Assembly: GCA_041687435.1 (NCBI GenBank)
Contig: JAWLBX010000039.1
Span: forward strand, 1-18,251
Reading direction: 5' to 3'
Source: JACKII01 sp041687435
GTDB taxonomy: Bacteria; Pseudomonadota; Alphaproteobacteria; Bin95
Length of the DNA stretch: 18,251 bases
Part shown: positions 7,417 through 16,824 of the stretch, one piece after another
Position numbering within the stretch: position 1 is the stretch's first letter
Layout of the letters: each line of letters begins with the position of its first letter
Notes under the pieces: generated by a model
Database searches by the model: none
What the model was told of the DNA's origin: nothing
Seen by the model: only the letters and a program-made list of their open reading frames with translations
Position numbers and translations under genes: made by a program

Positions 7417-9078
7417 CTAATTTTGCAAGCAATCCAATTGAATATCCCTGGCAGCCTGCTCCGCCCTCTGCCCAAGGCCGTGCCATTGGTCCATCATTCC
7501 GAGGAATTTCCGGCACGTATACTGCTCAACCTCGGATACGTCGGGCAGTGCCCGAGTCTCCTTAAAGTAGAAAACACCCCCTTTGCCAACAACAAGACCG
7601 CCCGCCGCTTCTTCATGATAGGTAACATCGCGCAAAGGCTCGGCATTCCCGAATGGCCCGGCGTCTTGCAGGGGGATTGGTATGAGATTGCGGGCGTGGA
7701 TATCTGTTCGCAGGAACTGACCATTATCTCCCACAATCCAAGCCATTTCGCCATCATCGCTTAGGGCAACGCGATTCAATGCCATATCGGGCAGTCCGGA
7801 ACCGGTCTTTGCGGAGTCCCACAACTTCTGGCCATTGTCATCGAACCCCTGCACCACGTTGTCACCCACCAGCCAAATTCTGCCGGTTAGCGGCGACATG
7901 GTCACTCCCCTGAATGTGGTGCCCGGTCCTGACAGTTTGACGATTTGCTGCCAGGGGGTGCCCGCACCTTCGGGCTTGAAGAACAATCCACCATTCGTGA
8001 GTGCAACGCCTGGCATGCGGTAAGCTCTATGCCATGCGTGCTGGATAATATCTTTGAAAGTGTCCTCGGCCACCCTATTGGAACCTTGGACCTCCTTCTT
8101 AAGATCGGGATAAGAGATCCAATCCAGCCTCCCGTCGCGGTTCTCTCTAACCAATGAGTTTTCCCGGACCAATAGTCTGTGACTGGTTCCCGGCCCGCCA
8201 CCATCGCAACTGCGGTTGGAATTTGCTGCCAACACGCGCCCGCCGTGAACGGTTCGGCCGAACTCAAACGACACCCGTCCGCCGGAATACAGTAGCTCGA
8301 TCGGCCCGCCGTCCGATGGCAACGACACGTGACAAGTCCCGGTGATTGTCGGCGGGCGCAGCGAGGATCCATTTTGCAACGGTTCCATTTGAAATGCCCG
8401 GCTGTCATTATCACGCCGAATGCGGGACGAGGGAACCCTCCGCCACGTCTTGCCATCGCGATTCAAGCGATAAACCCAGGCCTCTGGTGCCTCCGCATGG
8501 GGCGCCCGTTTTGCAACGGCGGTGTAGACAAATCTATCCGAACGTGAAAACCACAAGTCACCCAAACGCGCGCCAACTGTCCTGCCATCACTGGCTAGCA
8601 CCGTAATGCGATCTGTCCGTTGCCAGCTTCGCCCAAAATCACGGCTGGTCAACACGGTGCCATTTTCGCCAACAATCCAGCCATTTGGACCGTTATATTC
8701 AATTGGCATCGCTCCATATGGCAACACCAGGATATTGTGCAAATCTTCCTCGACGCCAGTTGCTGCAAAACGCCAATACTTCCCGCCGTCAATCGAAGAC
8801 GCAACTGTCCCACCGTCGCCGACCGCCCATATCGTGCGATGCAACCGGTCATGATAGACCCTGTTCCAACGCGGAAACACCCGGCCGACGTCTATACCAT
8901 CCGTATAGAGTGCTTTGAGGAACTCTCGCCGAGCCTCCTCGTTAATGACATCCTTGCGTGTTTGTGCTTGTACGTGGGCATCGCCGAAGCTCCAAAGCAT
9001 CAGGAAAATGGCCGCGGTCCCCCGCCAAAGGGCCGCCCAGGGGCACCACCCAGAAATTCCGCTATCATTAGCCCGCAT
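7417..9078 (-). CDS. Exported Ycf48/BNR-like beta-propeller protein
   Basis: The protein is 553 aa. The ATG at 9078 is chosen because GGGGAG lies 8 nt upstream and it gives a proper signal peptide (hydrophobic WAALWRGTAAIFLMLWSFG, cleavage near HVQA). The longer reading from 9168 lacks both. The mature part repeats a propeller-blade signature: IWAVGDGGTVASS, GWIVGENGTVLTSRDFGRSW, IWLVGDNVVQGF and AWIVGDNGQFLRT. Such G(D/E)xGT...SxDxGxxW blades occur in Ycf48/Hcf136 photosystem assembly factors, BNR sialidases and many unassigned bacterial exoproteins. A photosynthetic role should not be inferred from the fold. Two Cys near the C-terminus (YTCRKF and LDCLQN) could form a disulfide. The next gene in the same direction encodes a sorting-tail protein, 294 bp away. 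Function unknown. Confidence 0.82.
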   Translation of the reverse strand: MRANDSGISGWCPWAALWRGTAAIFLMLWSFGDAHVQAQTRKDVINEEARREFLKALYTDGIDVGRVFPRWNRVYHDRLHRTIWAVGDGGTVASSIDGGKYWRFAATGVEEDLHNILVLPYGAMPIEYNGPNGWIVGENGTVLTSRDFGRSWQRTDRITVLASDGRTVGARLGDLWFSRSDRFVYTAVAKRAPHAEAPEAWVYRLNRDGKTWRRVPSSRIRRDNDSRAFQMEPLQNGSSLRPPTITGTCHVSLPSDGGPIELLYSGGRVSFEFGRTVHGGRVLAANSNRSCDGGGPGTSHRLLVRENSLVRENRDGRLDWISYPDLKKEVQGSNRVAEDTFKDIIQHAWHRAYRMPGVALTNGGLFFKPEGAGTPWQQIVKLSGPGTTFRGVTMSPLTGRIWLVGDNVVQGFDDNGQKLWDSAKTGSGLPDMALNRVALSDDGEMAWIVGDNGQFLRTDIHARNLIPIPLQDAGPFGNAEPLRDVTYHEEAAGGLVVGKGGVFYFKETRALPDVSEVEQYTCRKFLGMMDQWHGLGQRAEQAARDIQLDCLQN

Positions 9079-9112
9079 CGCCCACGCTCCCCAGCCTTCC
9101 GCGCAACCACCC

Positions 9113-9127
9113 GCCACGAAATTGCCA
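9113..9127 (-). promoter_or_regulatory. Possible weak sigma-54 promoter of the beta-propeller gene
   Basis: On the minus strand, TGGCAATTTCGTGGC keeps the invariant GG (-24) and GC (-12) at the right spacing. It departs from consensus at several other positions, including TGGC in place of TTGC. It lies 34 bp upstream of the ATG at 9078. The match could be chance; it is listed because a perfect sigma-54 site precedes the PEP-CTERM gene near 16750. Confidence 0.25.
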
Positions 9128-9293
9128 TGCAACTGGCACATTGAGACCGAAACGGCGACGAACCGCAACCCCGCCCGCGCGGCATCGCGTCCACAGGCCG
9201 GCCCGGTTTCCCCTTCCGCCTGCCGGCTCGTCGCGCTAGGCTGCCTGCTGCACGCTAACGGCCCGCAAGCTTCAGATGAGGTGAGGAAACCCT

Positions 9294-10523
<1,230 letters not shown>

Positions 10524-11482
10524 TTTCCACTGCCTGCCCCGGATGGCCACGAGGCTCTCCGGGGTATTTGGTAGGTTCCGGCAGCCGCATTGGCTTCGCG
10601 ACCAAATTTCTGCTAGGGCAGGATTACCAAAAAACCAACTTGGCGACATCATCCGCACACATTCAGAATCGGCATTATCGGGCCCATTTTCCCGATACCT
10701 TGAGATTTTCGTAATTTCCAAAAATTATAGCCAACAAACCCCCAAATATTTCTGAGAACGGTCAACCCCGTCGTCAGCATTTTCTCCAAGACAGGGCGCC
10801 GTCCGTTGATCGGGCGCCAGGACAACTCCCTGCGCGAGGCAAACCTGCCCGCCTCCTGCGACATACCGCTCAGCCCAATCTCTCAACCGCGGGATGCCCT
10901 CGCGCGACCTGATTAGAAATTTTCCAACCTAATGGGCGCAATCAGAGAGCGCAGCCGGACTTCGTGAGACAACGGCGTCTATTTGTATGGCGCGCCGAAT
11001 ACATTTATAACTCAATTTTTGAAATTTTCGCCCATTTTACAACCCGAACTAGAACAAACTTCCTTAATCGCAAAGATTTACAGTAAAAATTTCCAATAGA
11101 GATGCGCACACAATATTTCTTACAATATTATGCATTTCCGAATCTATGACCTACCATAATGCCTTTAACCATACAATCTTATCGCTATGCAGCAGAAACA
11201 ATTTTGTGCTGACGTGCTCCTATTGATGCACTCACCCATAAGCAATTGCGCCAATTTTGCAGATAACCATCGGGCGGGATTGCAGACGGAAACAGAATGC
11301 GTCCCAAGACGGGACGGGTACGGAAGGCGGTTCGACAATCTCCTTACATATTAATGTATGTGGATATTGCCGACGCCCGCAAAGGCTATCAGGGGCAGCC
11401 ATCGTTGTATGTGCAAGGGCGGGGCCTCGAGATCATTCGAGTGGATCAATGAAACGGCAACCAACCCACTGGAGTGAGTCAC
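10524..11482. other. 959-bp non-coding region with an AT-rich core
   Basis: No convincing gene lies here. Short reading frames lack ribosome sites and family resemblance. The base composition drops sharply from about 10985 to 11250, which reads as AT-rich DNA against a GC-rich background. Besides the hairpin at 10537-10564 it holds TATCGGG-N8-CCCGATA (10676-10697) and CTCGA-N6-TCGAG (11426-11441), the latter 42 bp upstream of the next start codon and a possible operator. It must contain the promoter of the sorting-tail gene at 11483. I found no sigma-54 box (GG-N10-GC) in its last 230 bp. Confidence 0.5.
10537..10564 (+). terminator. Possible terminator hairpin after the ACAD10/11-like gene
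   Basis: CCCCGGA (10537-10543) pairs perfectly with TCCGGGG (10558-10564) around a 14-nt loop, 13 bp past the stop codon. Only a short, interrupted T-rich stretch (TATTTGG) follows, so termination may be weak or Rho-assisted. Confidence 0.45.
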
Positions 11483-12604
11483 TTGTTACACTCTAAATCG
11501 GTATCATTCCTGGCAATGGCTGCTGCCATGGCATTTGCGTCCTCTGCAAATGCGGCCGCGGATGTTTCCTGGAATGGCGCTAACGCCATCGTCGATAACA
11601 CCACGTTCACGACGACGCTTTACGAAACCACCGTTCCCGACGGCAACACCTATGGCCGCCTGGTTTGGGATCCGGTGGAAGCGACGTCCCCCGGCATCAG
11701 TGTCGACAACGTCACCCCGCCCAACTCGCCCCCCGGCGCGACGGGCTGCATCCTCGCTGGCGGCGCCCAGTGCGATGACCCGCGCCAGAGCGGCAAGCGG
11801 TTCAAGCTTCAAGCGACGGCTCCGGGCCCGATCGACATCATGTTCGATTACGCCGACGACGGCGAGACCGGCGGCCTCGTCGATGGCATCTATCGTCTGT
11901 TCGGCAAGATCACCAACGCCATGTCGCGCGGCATGACCGGTTTCACGCTGGAACTCGGCACCGGCGTGGGCGATGGCTTTACCCGCCTGAGCGGCAATGA
12001 GGGGGTATCCTTCTACGCGCCGCAGAACACCCCGCCGAAGAACTTTGAACTGGCTGCGATTTTCCCCGCTGGCCTGTTCAGCCCGGCGGGAACGCCGCTG
12101 CCGGCATCCGGCGAGGGCTTCTTCTCGGGCGACCGCTCCGGCTTCTCGCTGACCTACAGCCCGACGCTGATCCAGTCGACCGGCATTTTCGGCGACTATG
12201 CCTCGATCTTCGGCGATGCCGTGCTGCCGCTGACCGCGGTTCCGGATGGCTATTTCTTCGACGATGACAACGACCCGACGACCGAAGATGTGGTCATGGC
12301 ATGGTTCGACGAGTCGACTGCCTCCTGGCTCTATGGCCAAGCGAACGGGTTCGCGCCGGTGGATGCTGCGACACTGGCCACCTGGGCTGGCGATCCGCTG
12401 TACTATACCGGCGAGATCGAAGATCTGGCGAATATCAACCTGAACGCCTCGATTGTGTTCGCTTCGGCCCCTGCCGGCCAGGTCACCCTGCGCGTAAGCA
12501 CGACGGCCGCCCAGGTTTCGGTGCCGCCCAGCATTGCGATGATGGGCTCCATGCTCGTTGCAGGCGGTATCCTCGGCGCCCTGCGTCGCCGCAAAGGCAA
12601 CTAA
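11483..12604 (+). CDS. Exported sorting-tail protein, choice-of-anchor-F-like
   Basis: The protein is 373 aa. I prefer the TTG at 11483, because GGAGTGAG (11471-11478) lies a few nt upstream. The GTG at 11474 sits inside that Shine-Dalgarno and would add three residues. A signal peptide (KSVSFLAMAAAMAFASSANA) precedes a roughly 320-residue beta-rich, Asp/Gly-rich domain with ATGCILAGGAQCDDPRQSGKRFKL and FDYADDGETGGLVDGIYRLF. This is reminiscent of the choice-of-anchor F family. The end is VPPSIAMMGSM, a hydrophobic helix and LRRRKGN, a PEP-CTERM-like sorting tail. Two Cys near residue 85 could form a disulfide. The gene stands alone, followed by a strong terminator. Surface anchoring after exosortase processing is inferred; biochemical function is unknown. 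Confidence 0.85.
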   Translation: MLHSKSVSFLAMAAAMAFASSANAAADVSWNGANAIVDNTTFTTTLYETTVPDGNTYGRLVWDPVEATSPGISVDNVTPPNSPPGATGCILAGGAQCDDPRQSGKRFKLQATAPGPIDIMFDYADDGETGGLVDGIYRLFGKITNAMSRGMTGFTLELGTGVGDGFTRLSGNEGVSFYAPQNTPPKNFELAAIFPAGLFSPAGTPLPASGEGFFSGDRSGFSLTYSPTLIQSTGIFGDYASIFGDAVLPLTAVPDGYFFDDDNDPTTEDVVMAWFDESTASWLYGQANGFAPVDAATLATWAGDPLYYTGEIEDLANINLNASIVFASAPAGQVTLRVSTTAAQVSVPPSIAMMGSMLVAGGILGALRRRKGN

Positions 12605-12630
12605 GGCCAGAAACCATAACTCAGCACTTG

Positions 12631-12659
12631 CGCCGGAGAGCCCCCTCTCCGGCGTTTTT
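12631..12659 (+). terminator. Rho-independent terminator
   Basis: A perfect 10-bp GC-rich stem (CGCCGGAGAG, 12631-12640, with CTCTCCGGCG, 12645-12654) closes a CCCC loop and is followed directly by TTTTT. It lies 26 bp past the stop of the sorting-tail gene. The opposite strand has no T-run after the hairpin, so it should act mainly on plus-strand transcripts. It would also shield the convergent AidB-like gene. Confidence 0.95.
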
Positions 12660-12681
12660 GTTTGCTCTTTCATAAGACAGC

Positions 12682-14451
12682 CTAGAGCGCCAGCACCCGC
12701 GCCGCCTCGTTCAGGGAAACCGGCGCCTCGTCCAGCAACAATGCCTCTGCCGCTTCGTCAAAGGCGGTGTCCTCAAGCGCCAGCGGGTCGTGCGCCTCCA
12801 ACCGGTGCTGCAATACCATCCGGGCCAGCAGCAAGCGCCGGGCGTCACCGCCGCCTTCCGCACCCGCCATCGCCCCCTCTACCGCCATCAGCGCCGCCGT
12901 CATGGCATGGTACAGGGCCCCCGCCGCCAGCCTTGCCTGCCGCTCTGCCGCCTGCTCGGACGCGGCGACATTGCCCGCAAATTCCGTGGCCCGGTGCACC
13001 ACCCCCTCCAGCCGCTCGCGGAAAGCCGCCGGTATCTCGGCAGCACTGGCGATCCGTTCCAGCAGGATGTCCCGCAACGCCACGTGCGCCGCCTCCTTGG
13101 GGATGGCGCGTGTAACGACATCCAGGGCATTGATATTGGAGGTTCCCTCCCACAACAGCCCAACATGGGCGTCACGGATCAGGCGAGGGTTTACCCAGTC
13201 CTCAATATAGCCATTGCCGCCACGCACCTCCATCGCGCCGGTAGCCACCGGCACATTGTCCCGGCAGGCGCGGAATTTGAAGATCGGCGTAACCAGACGC
13301 AGCGCCCGTTTGGCCCGTTTGTCGCCCTGATTCTCCAACTCCATCCCCCAGCCGGTGAACAGGAAGGCGCTGAGCGCCTGTTCCGTCGGAACCAGGATTT
13401 TCATGAGCTGGCGCCGCAGCAGCGGCATGTCGGCAATGGTCTGGCCGAACACGACCCGGCTCCGCGCAGCAGCCCTGGCCTCGTTCCAGCAGCGCCGCAT
13501 CATCGCTGCCGCCCGCACGCCGTGCGACAGGCGCGAGAAGTTGACCGTGCGCATGATCTGCTTGATGCCCTGCCCTTCCTCGCCGATCAGATGGGCCTTG
13601 GCACCTTCAAACAGAATTTCGCCGCTGGGCATACCCTTGGTGCCCAGCTTTTCCTTCAGCCGGACGATACGGTAGCCGTTGCGGCGGCCATCCTCGCCCC
13701 ATTTCGGCACATAGAACATGCTGAGCCCGCGCGTTCCCGCCGCCGCACCCTCCGGCCGGGCCAGCAGCAAGATCACCTCCGCATCCGTGTTGGAGCAGAA
13801 CCACTTGTCGCCATAGATGCGCCAAGTGCCGTCCTCCTGCTGAACGGCCCGCGTCTCCAGATTGCCAACATCGGAACCGGCGCCCTTCTCTGTCATCAGG
13901 TGGGCACAGCGCCAAAGGTCGTCGACATTGTCGGCCAGCACATGCGGGCGCAGCTTCTCGCGAATTTCGTCGGAAGCAAAGGCGGCGATCAGCGACCAGC
14001 CGCTATCAGTCATGCTGATCGGGCACATCAGGCCGAATTCACCCTGCACGAACAAGTATTGCATGGCGTATTTTGCCAGCGGTGGCCAAGGCCGGTCGCG
14101 CCCGAACTGACCCTCGGCATGGGCTGCGCGGTGGATGCCGAACCGGGCATAGGCGATCCGCTCCATCTCGCGATAGGCAGGATGCTGTTCGATCCACTGC
14201 TCGTCGCGGCCATACCGATCACGGTAATGCAGGATCGGCGGATGCTTGTCCGCCTGGTCGGCCAGCCGGTCCAACTCGTTGCCCGCCACCTCGCCCAGTT
14301 CCTCAAGGTGGGGCAGGATCGCCAGCAGCGACTGGCCATCCATATACTGTTTCAGCCCGTCCTGCAGGCCACGGTCGATGGTGAAAAAGTTCTGGCCCCG
14401 GGCATCATCGGCAATCCAGTCTTCCAAACGGCGGGCGGGCTGGGCGGTCAT
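12682..14451 (-). CDS. AidB-like acyl-CoA dehydrogenase
   Basis: The protein is 589 aa. It carries an extra N-terminal segment and a C-terminal helical extension relative to ordinary acyl-CoA dehydrogenases, as in the AidB branch. Seen are MTEKGAGSDVGNLETRA (FAD-binding loop), GDKWFCSNTDAE, MPSGEILFEG, MEVRGGNGYIEDWVNPRLIRDA, and Glu435 in LLWEGTSNI. That Glu is the equivalent of the catalytic Glu of the family. The ATG at 14451 follows AGGAG by 6 nt; an upstream in-frame extension to 14517 lacks a ribosome site. E. coli AidB is part of the Ada alkylation response and binds DNA. Many AidB-like paralogs are lipid enzymes, so a DNA-protection role here is unproven. The 5' flank is an IS scar ending about 90 bp upstream, which may have altered its promoter. 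Confidence 0.9.
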   Translation of the reverse strand: MTAQPARRLEDWIADDARGQNFFTIDRGLQDGLKQYMDGQSLLAILPHLEELGEVAGNELDRLADQADKHPPILHYRDRYGRDEQWIEQHPAYREMERIAYARFGIHRAAHAEGQFGRDRPWPPLAKYAMQYLFVQGEFGLMCPISMTDSGWSLIAAFASDEIREKLRPHVLADNVDDLWRCAHLMTEKGAGSDVGNLETRAVQQEDGTWRIYGDKWFCSNTDAEVILLLARPEGAAAGTRGLSMFYVPKWGEDGRRNGYRIVRLKEKLGTKGMPSGEILFEGAKAHLIGEEGQGIKQIMRTVNFSRLSHGVRAAAMMRRCWNEARAAARSRVVFGQTIADMPLLRRQLMKILVPTEQALSAFLFTGWGMELENQGDKRAKRALRLVTPIFKFRACRDNVPVATGAMEVRGGNGYIEDWVNPRLIRDAHVGLLWEGTSNINALDVVTRAIPKEAAHVALRDILLERIASAAEIPAAFRERLEGVVHRATEFAGNVAASEQAAERQARLAAGALYHAMTAALMAVEGAMAGAEGGGDARRLLLARMVLQHRLEAHDPLALEDTAFDEAAEALLLDEAPVSLNEAARVLAL

Positions 14452-14540
14452 GGCTGCTCCTGTATGACAGGCTGAAACGATACCTCCCTGCTTATCCGAG
14501 CCGCCGGCCCCGCGCAATCTGCCCGTGGCTCTGGTGATCT

Positions 14541-14559
14541 TGCCCCGAAAAAGTGGACA
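14541..14559 (-). repeat. Terminal inverted repeat of the older IS3-family remnant
   Basis: On the minus strand this reads TGTCCACTTTTTCGGGGCA, a typical IS3-family right end. It follows the stop of the relic transposase (14563-14565) by 3 nt. It marks the outer boundary of the older insertion toward the AidB-like gene. Confidence 0.65.
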
Positions 14560-14562
14560 GAG

Positions 14563-14634
14563 TCAGGCCGCGATGCGTTCCATCTCGGCCGGTGAACGGT
14601 AGCCGATCCCGGAATGCAATCAGCGCGAATTATA
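14563..14634 (-). pseudogene. 3' end of an IS3-family transposase (orfB), interrupted
   Basis: Twenty-four codons on the minus strand read YNSR-stop-LHSGIGYRSPAEMERIAA-stop, the conserved C-terminus of an IS3-family transposase (usual form YNSRRLHSGIGY). The internal TGA replaces an Arg codon (CGA to TGA). The remainder is missing because the second IS3-family element abuts at 14637. This older relic is a different IS from the one that broke it: the C-terminal motif and the end sequence both differ. Confidence 0.82.
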
Positions 14635-14636
14635 GG

Positions 14637-15867
14637 TGGACCTGTCACGGCATTGTTCCGCTCCTTTGACTTGGTATTTTGCCGCAAAGGAGAAACATCA
14701 TGGCATCGAAACCAACCCCGGAATTCCGCGCCGAGGCAGTGCGCGTAGCGTTGACGAGCGGCTTGTCGCGTAAGCAGGTGGGGGCAGATTTTGGCATCGG
14801 CTTTTCGACGCTGAGCCGCTGGATTCAGCAGGACTGGCGCAATCCCGAGAAACCAAGCGTCCAATCTGATCTCGAACGCGCGGTCGCGGAGTTGCGGAAA
14901 GAGAACCGCATGCTTCGGGAGGAGAGGGGCGTGTTAAAAAAAGGCCACGGTGTTCTTTGCGGAGAGAAGCAAATGAGGTTTGCCTTCGTCGAAGAACACC
15001 GTCATCAGCTTCCAGTCGATCGCCTCTGTCAGATCATGGACGTCAGCCCGCGTGGCTCTCGTGCCTGGCGCTCCCGTCCTGCCAGCCAGCGGCAGCGCAC
15101 CGACATGGTGTTGTTGGCCCACATCCGCGACCAGTTTCGCCTTTCCATTGGCAGCTATGGCCGACCGCGCATGATCGAGGAGTTGAAAGAGCTGGGGTTC
15201 GATGTCGGGCATCGCCGCGTTGGTCGCCTGATGCAGGAGAATGGCATCGAGGTGAAGCGAAACAAGAAGTTCAAAGCGACCACGGACAGCAACCACAGCT
15301 TCAACATCGCGCCGAACCTGTTGAACCGGGATTTCACCGCTGACCGCCAGAACCAGAAATGGGCGGGCGATATCCGCTATGTGCGGACCCGTGAAGGCTG
15401 GCTTTACCTGGCTGTCATTCTCGATCTGCATTCGAGGCGCGTCATTGGCTGGGCGGTAGCAACCGGATGAAACGTGACCTCGCGATCCGGGCGTTGAATA
15501 TGGCCATTGCGCTGCGCAGACCGCCGAAAGGCTGCATTCATCACACCGACCGCGGCAGCCAATATTGTTCCCACGATTATCAGAAACTGCTGCGCCAGCA
15601 TGGCCTCCAGGTCTCGATGAGTGGGACCGGAAATTGCTACGACAACGCGGCCGTGGAAACCTTCTTCAAAACCATCAAGGCCGAGCTGCTGTGGCAACGG
15701 TCCTGGCGGATGCGACGCGATGCCGAGATCGCCATCTTTGAATACATCAACGGATTCTACAATCCACGACGCAGGCATTCAGCATTGGGATGAAAAAGCC
15801 CCTTGGCCTTCGAAAGAAAGGTCGCTTAAGTGAGCAATCGGGGCGGCATCAAACCGGGACAGGTCCA
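14637..15867 (+). mobile_element. IS3-family insertion sequence, nearly complete, inserted in an older IS3 relic
   Basis: Imperfect terminal inverted repeats bound the element. The left GGTGGACCTGTCACGG (14635-14650) and the inverted right GGTGGACCTGTCCCGG (15854-15869) match at 15 of 16 positions. By the IS3 rule (TG...CA ends) the element runs about 14637-15867, 1.23 kb. No clean target duplication is seen. ATAGG abuts the left end (14632-14636) and reappears 3 bp beyond the right end (15871-15875), which may be a damaged duplication or chance. It carries one transposase gene with lesions. Confidence 0.82.
14700..15829 (+). pseudogene. IS3-family transposase (OrfA-OrfB), inactivated
   Basis: The ATG at 14700 follows AAAGGAG. 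OrfA has an HTH (SRKQVGADFGIGFSTLSRW) and a leucine-zipper-like segment (LERAVAELRKENRMLREER). OrfB has the DDE residues: D at 15369-15371 (AGDIRYV), D at 15548-15550 (HHTDRGSQY), E at 15656-15658 (AAVETFF). Three oddities occur. A run of seven A (14936-14942) puts OrfA and OrfB in one frame; with six A, OrfA would end normally as KKATVFFAERSK. One base is missing after 15457 (GWAV then SNRMKRD in the next frame), giving a stop at 15468. A TGA at 15791 replaces the usual Trp in SALGWKSPLAFERKVA, whose remainder is still readable to the stop at 15827-15829. No full-length transposase can be made without slippage and readthrough. Confidence 0.88.
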
Positions 15868-15938
15868 CCGATAGGGGGACCTTTTCCATGCCGGTTGACA
15901 GCTCAGCCCCAATTACAGGTTTTACACTGCCGTTAACA

Positions 15939-16625
15939 CTATTTTAACGCTGGGTTTCGGCGCCCATACTTGCGTGTGCGATGCGCTGCAAGGCCGAGAC
16001 CTGCTATTCCGAAGCCCATTAGCGCGAGAATGGCGGGCTCGGATGCTGCAATCGGCGAGCGTTTCGTGAACACCCGGACATAATCGCCCGGCGTCGCAGC
16101 AACATAATTGATCAGCAGGCGGCGAGGGTTCATCGGATCGATCGTCGCGGAGTCGCCCGCCTCCAGGCCGCGCAAGCCCGGATTGAGGTAGTTCACGCCG
16201 GTATTCGCGAGAAAGTCGCTGGCGGCCATGTTTGCCATGCTGGTTGCGACGCCAAAAATATCGGCATCGAAATCGACATAGCCTTGCACAGAGGTCAAAG
16301 CATTCGGATCGAAATACACGTAATGCGAGGCAACCTCATCACCCGTTTGGGGGTTGGTGCCGACGTCCACCTGAATCGTGCCGGCGATCAGAATGTTTTG
16401 CTCCTCATCGAAGGCCCGAAGGTTTGGATCCTGATAAGTATCATTACCAACGCTGTTCGCCGGAGGAAGCGGGTTCGATAGTGGTACAGTTTCCTTGACG
16501 AAAATGCCGCCTTGGGCGAAAGCTCCGCCGCCCGTGACCGCACCGCCGATAACGGTGGCTTGGGCCGCCGAGACAAACCCAATTGAAAGGACGACAGCTG
16601 ATACAGTCGTCAGAATAGATTTCAT
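15939..16625 (-). CDS. PEP-CTERM sorting-domain exported protein
   Basis: The protein is 228 aa. The ATG at 16625 follows GGAGA by about 7 nt and opens a signal peptide (MKSILTTVSAVVLSIGFVSAAQA). An upstream extension to 16715 has no ribosome site. The mature domain (about 25-195) is Gly/Asn/Asp-rich and not recognised. The C-terminus is a PEP-CTERM tail: SEPAILALMGFG, a hydrophobic helix ending GLGLAA, then the basic end HRTRKYGRRNPALK, longer than the usual short Arg cluster. PEP-CTERM proteins are processed by exosortase (XrtA/EpsH type) and released to the envelope or extracellular matrix, often in floc- or biofilm-forming bacteria. Upstream lie a perfect sigma-54 promoter and two tandem sites, so it is probably inducible. 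No exosortase gene is in the window. Confidence 0.88.
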   Translation of the reverse strand: MKSILTTVSAVVLSIGFVSAAQATVIGGAVTGGGAFAQGGIFVKETVPLSNPLPPANSVGNDTYQDPNLRAFDEEQNILIAGTIQVDVGTNPQTGDEVASHYVYFDPNALTSVQGYVDFDADIFGVATSMANMAASDFLANTGVNYLNPGLRGLEAGDSATIDPMNPRRLLINYVAATPGDYVRVFTKRSPIAASEPAILALMGFGIAGLGLAAHRTRKYGRRNPALK

Positions 16626-16744
16626 TAAAGTTCTCCGCTCGTCATGAAGGTTTAACCATAAGCAACGGTTCATCGCTTTGATCAGCCGAGCAAGCAACAC
16701 ACCCCAGATAAGCATATCGGACTATCGCTTACGTAGCTTTATAA

Positions 16745-16759
16745 GCAATATCCGTGCCA
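16745..16759 (-). promoter_or_regulatory. Sigma-54 (RpoN) promoter of the PEP-CTERM gene
   Basis: On the minus strand TGGCACG-GATA-TTGC matches the sigma-54 -24/-12 consensus at every fixed position, and the flanking bases (T before, T after) also fit. Transcription would start near 16733, leaving a leader of about 108 nt before the ATG at 16625. Sigma-54 promoters need an ATP-driven activator bound upstream; two candidate sites are at 16825-16843 and 16866-16884. Confidence 0.9.
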
Positions 16760-16824
16760 ACTTTCATAGTTCATTGAAAATCAAATACATAGGCTCAAAT
16801 TGCCCTCCCCGCCCATTGATGGAA

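Noticed and set aside
7417..9078. Photosystem II assembly role for the Ycf48-like propeller
   Set aside because: The blade motif is shared by many exported bacterial proteins, and no photosynthesis gene is present.
11390..11420. Sigma-54 promoter for the sorting-tail gene at 11483 (GGCAGCCATCGTTG)
   Set aside because: The GG and TTG blocks are one base too far apart and the invariant GC is missing.
11257..11496. Small plus-strand gene before the sorting-tail gene
   Set aside because: No ribosome site, no recognisable domain, and it runs into the start of the next gene in another frame.
12790..14475. Plus-strand open frame (561 codons) opposite the AidB-like gene
   Set aside because: Shadow of a gene with a full family signature on the other strand.
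15871..15881. ATAGGGGGACC as a target duplication or second IS end matching ATAGGTGGACC on the left
   Set aside because: It does not abut the right inverted repeat and the similarity stops after 11 bases; noted only as a possible damaged duplication.
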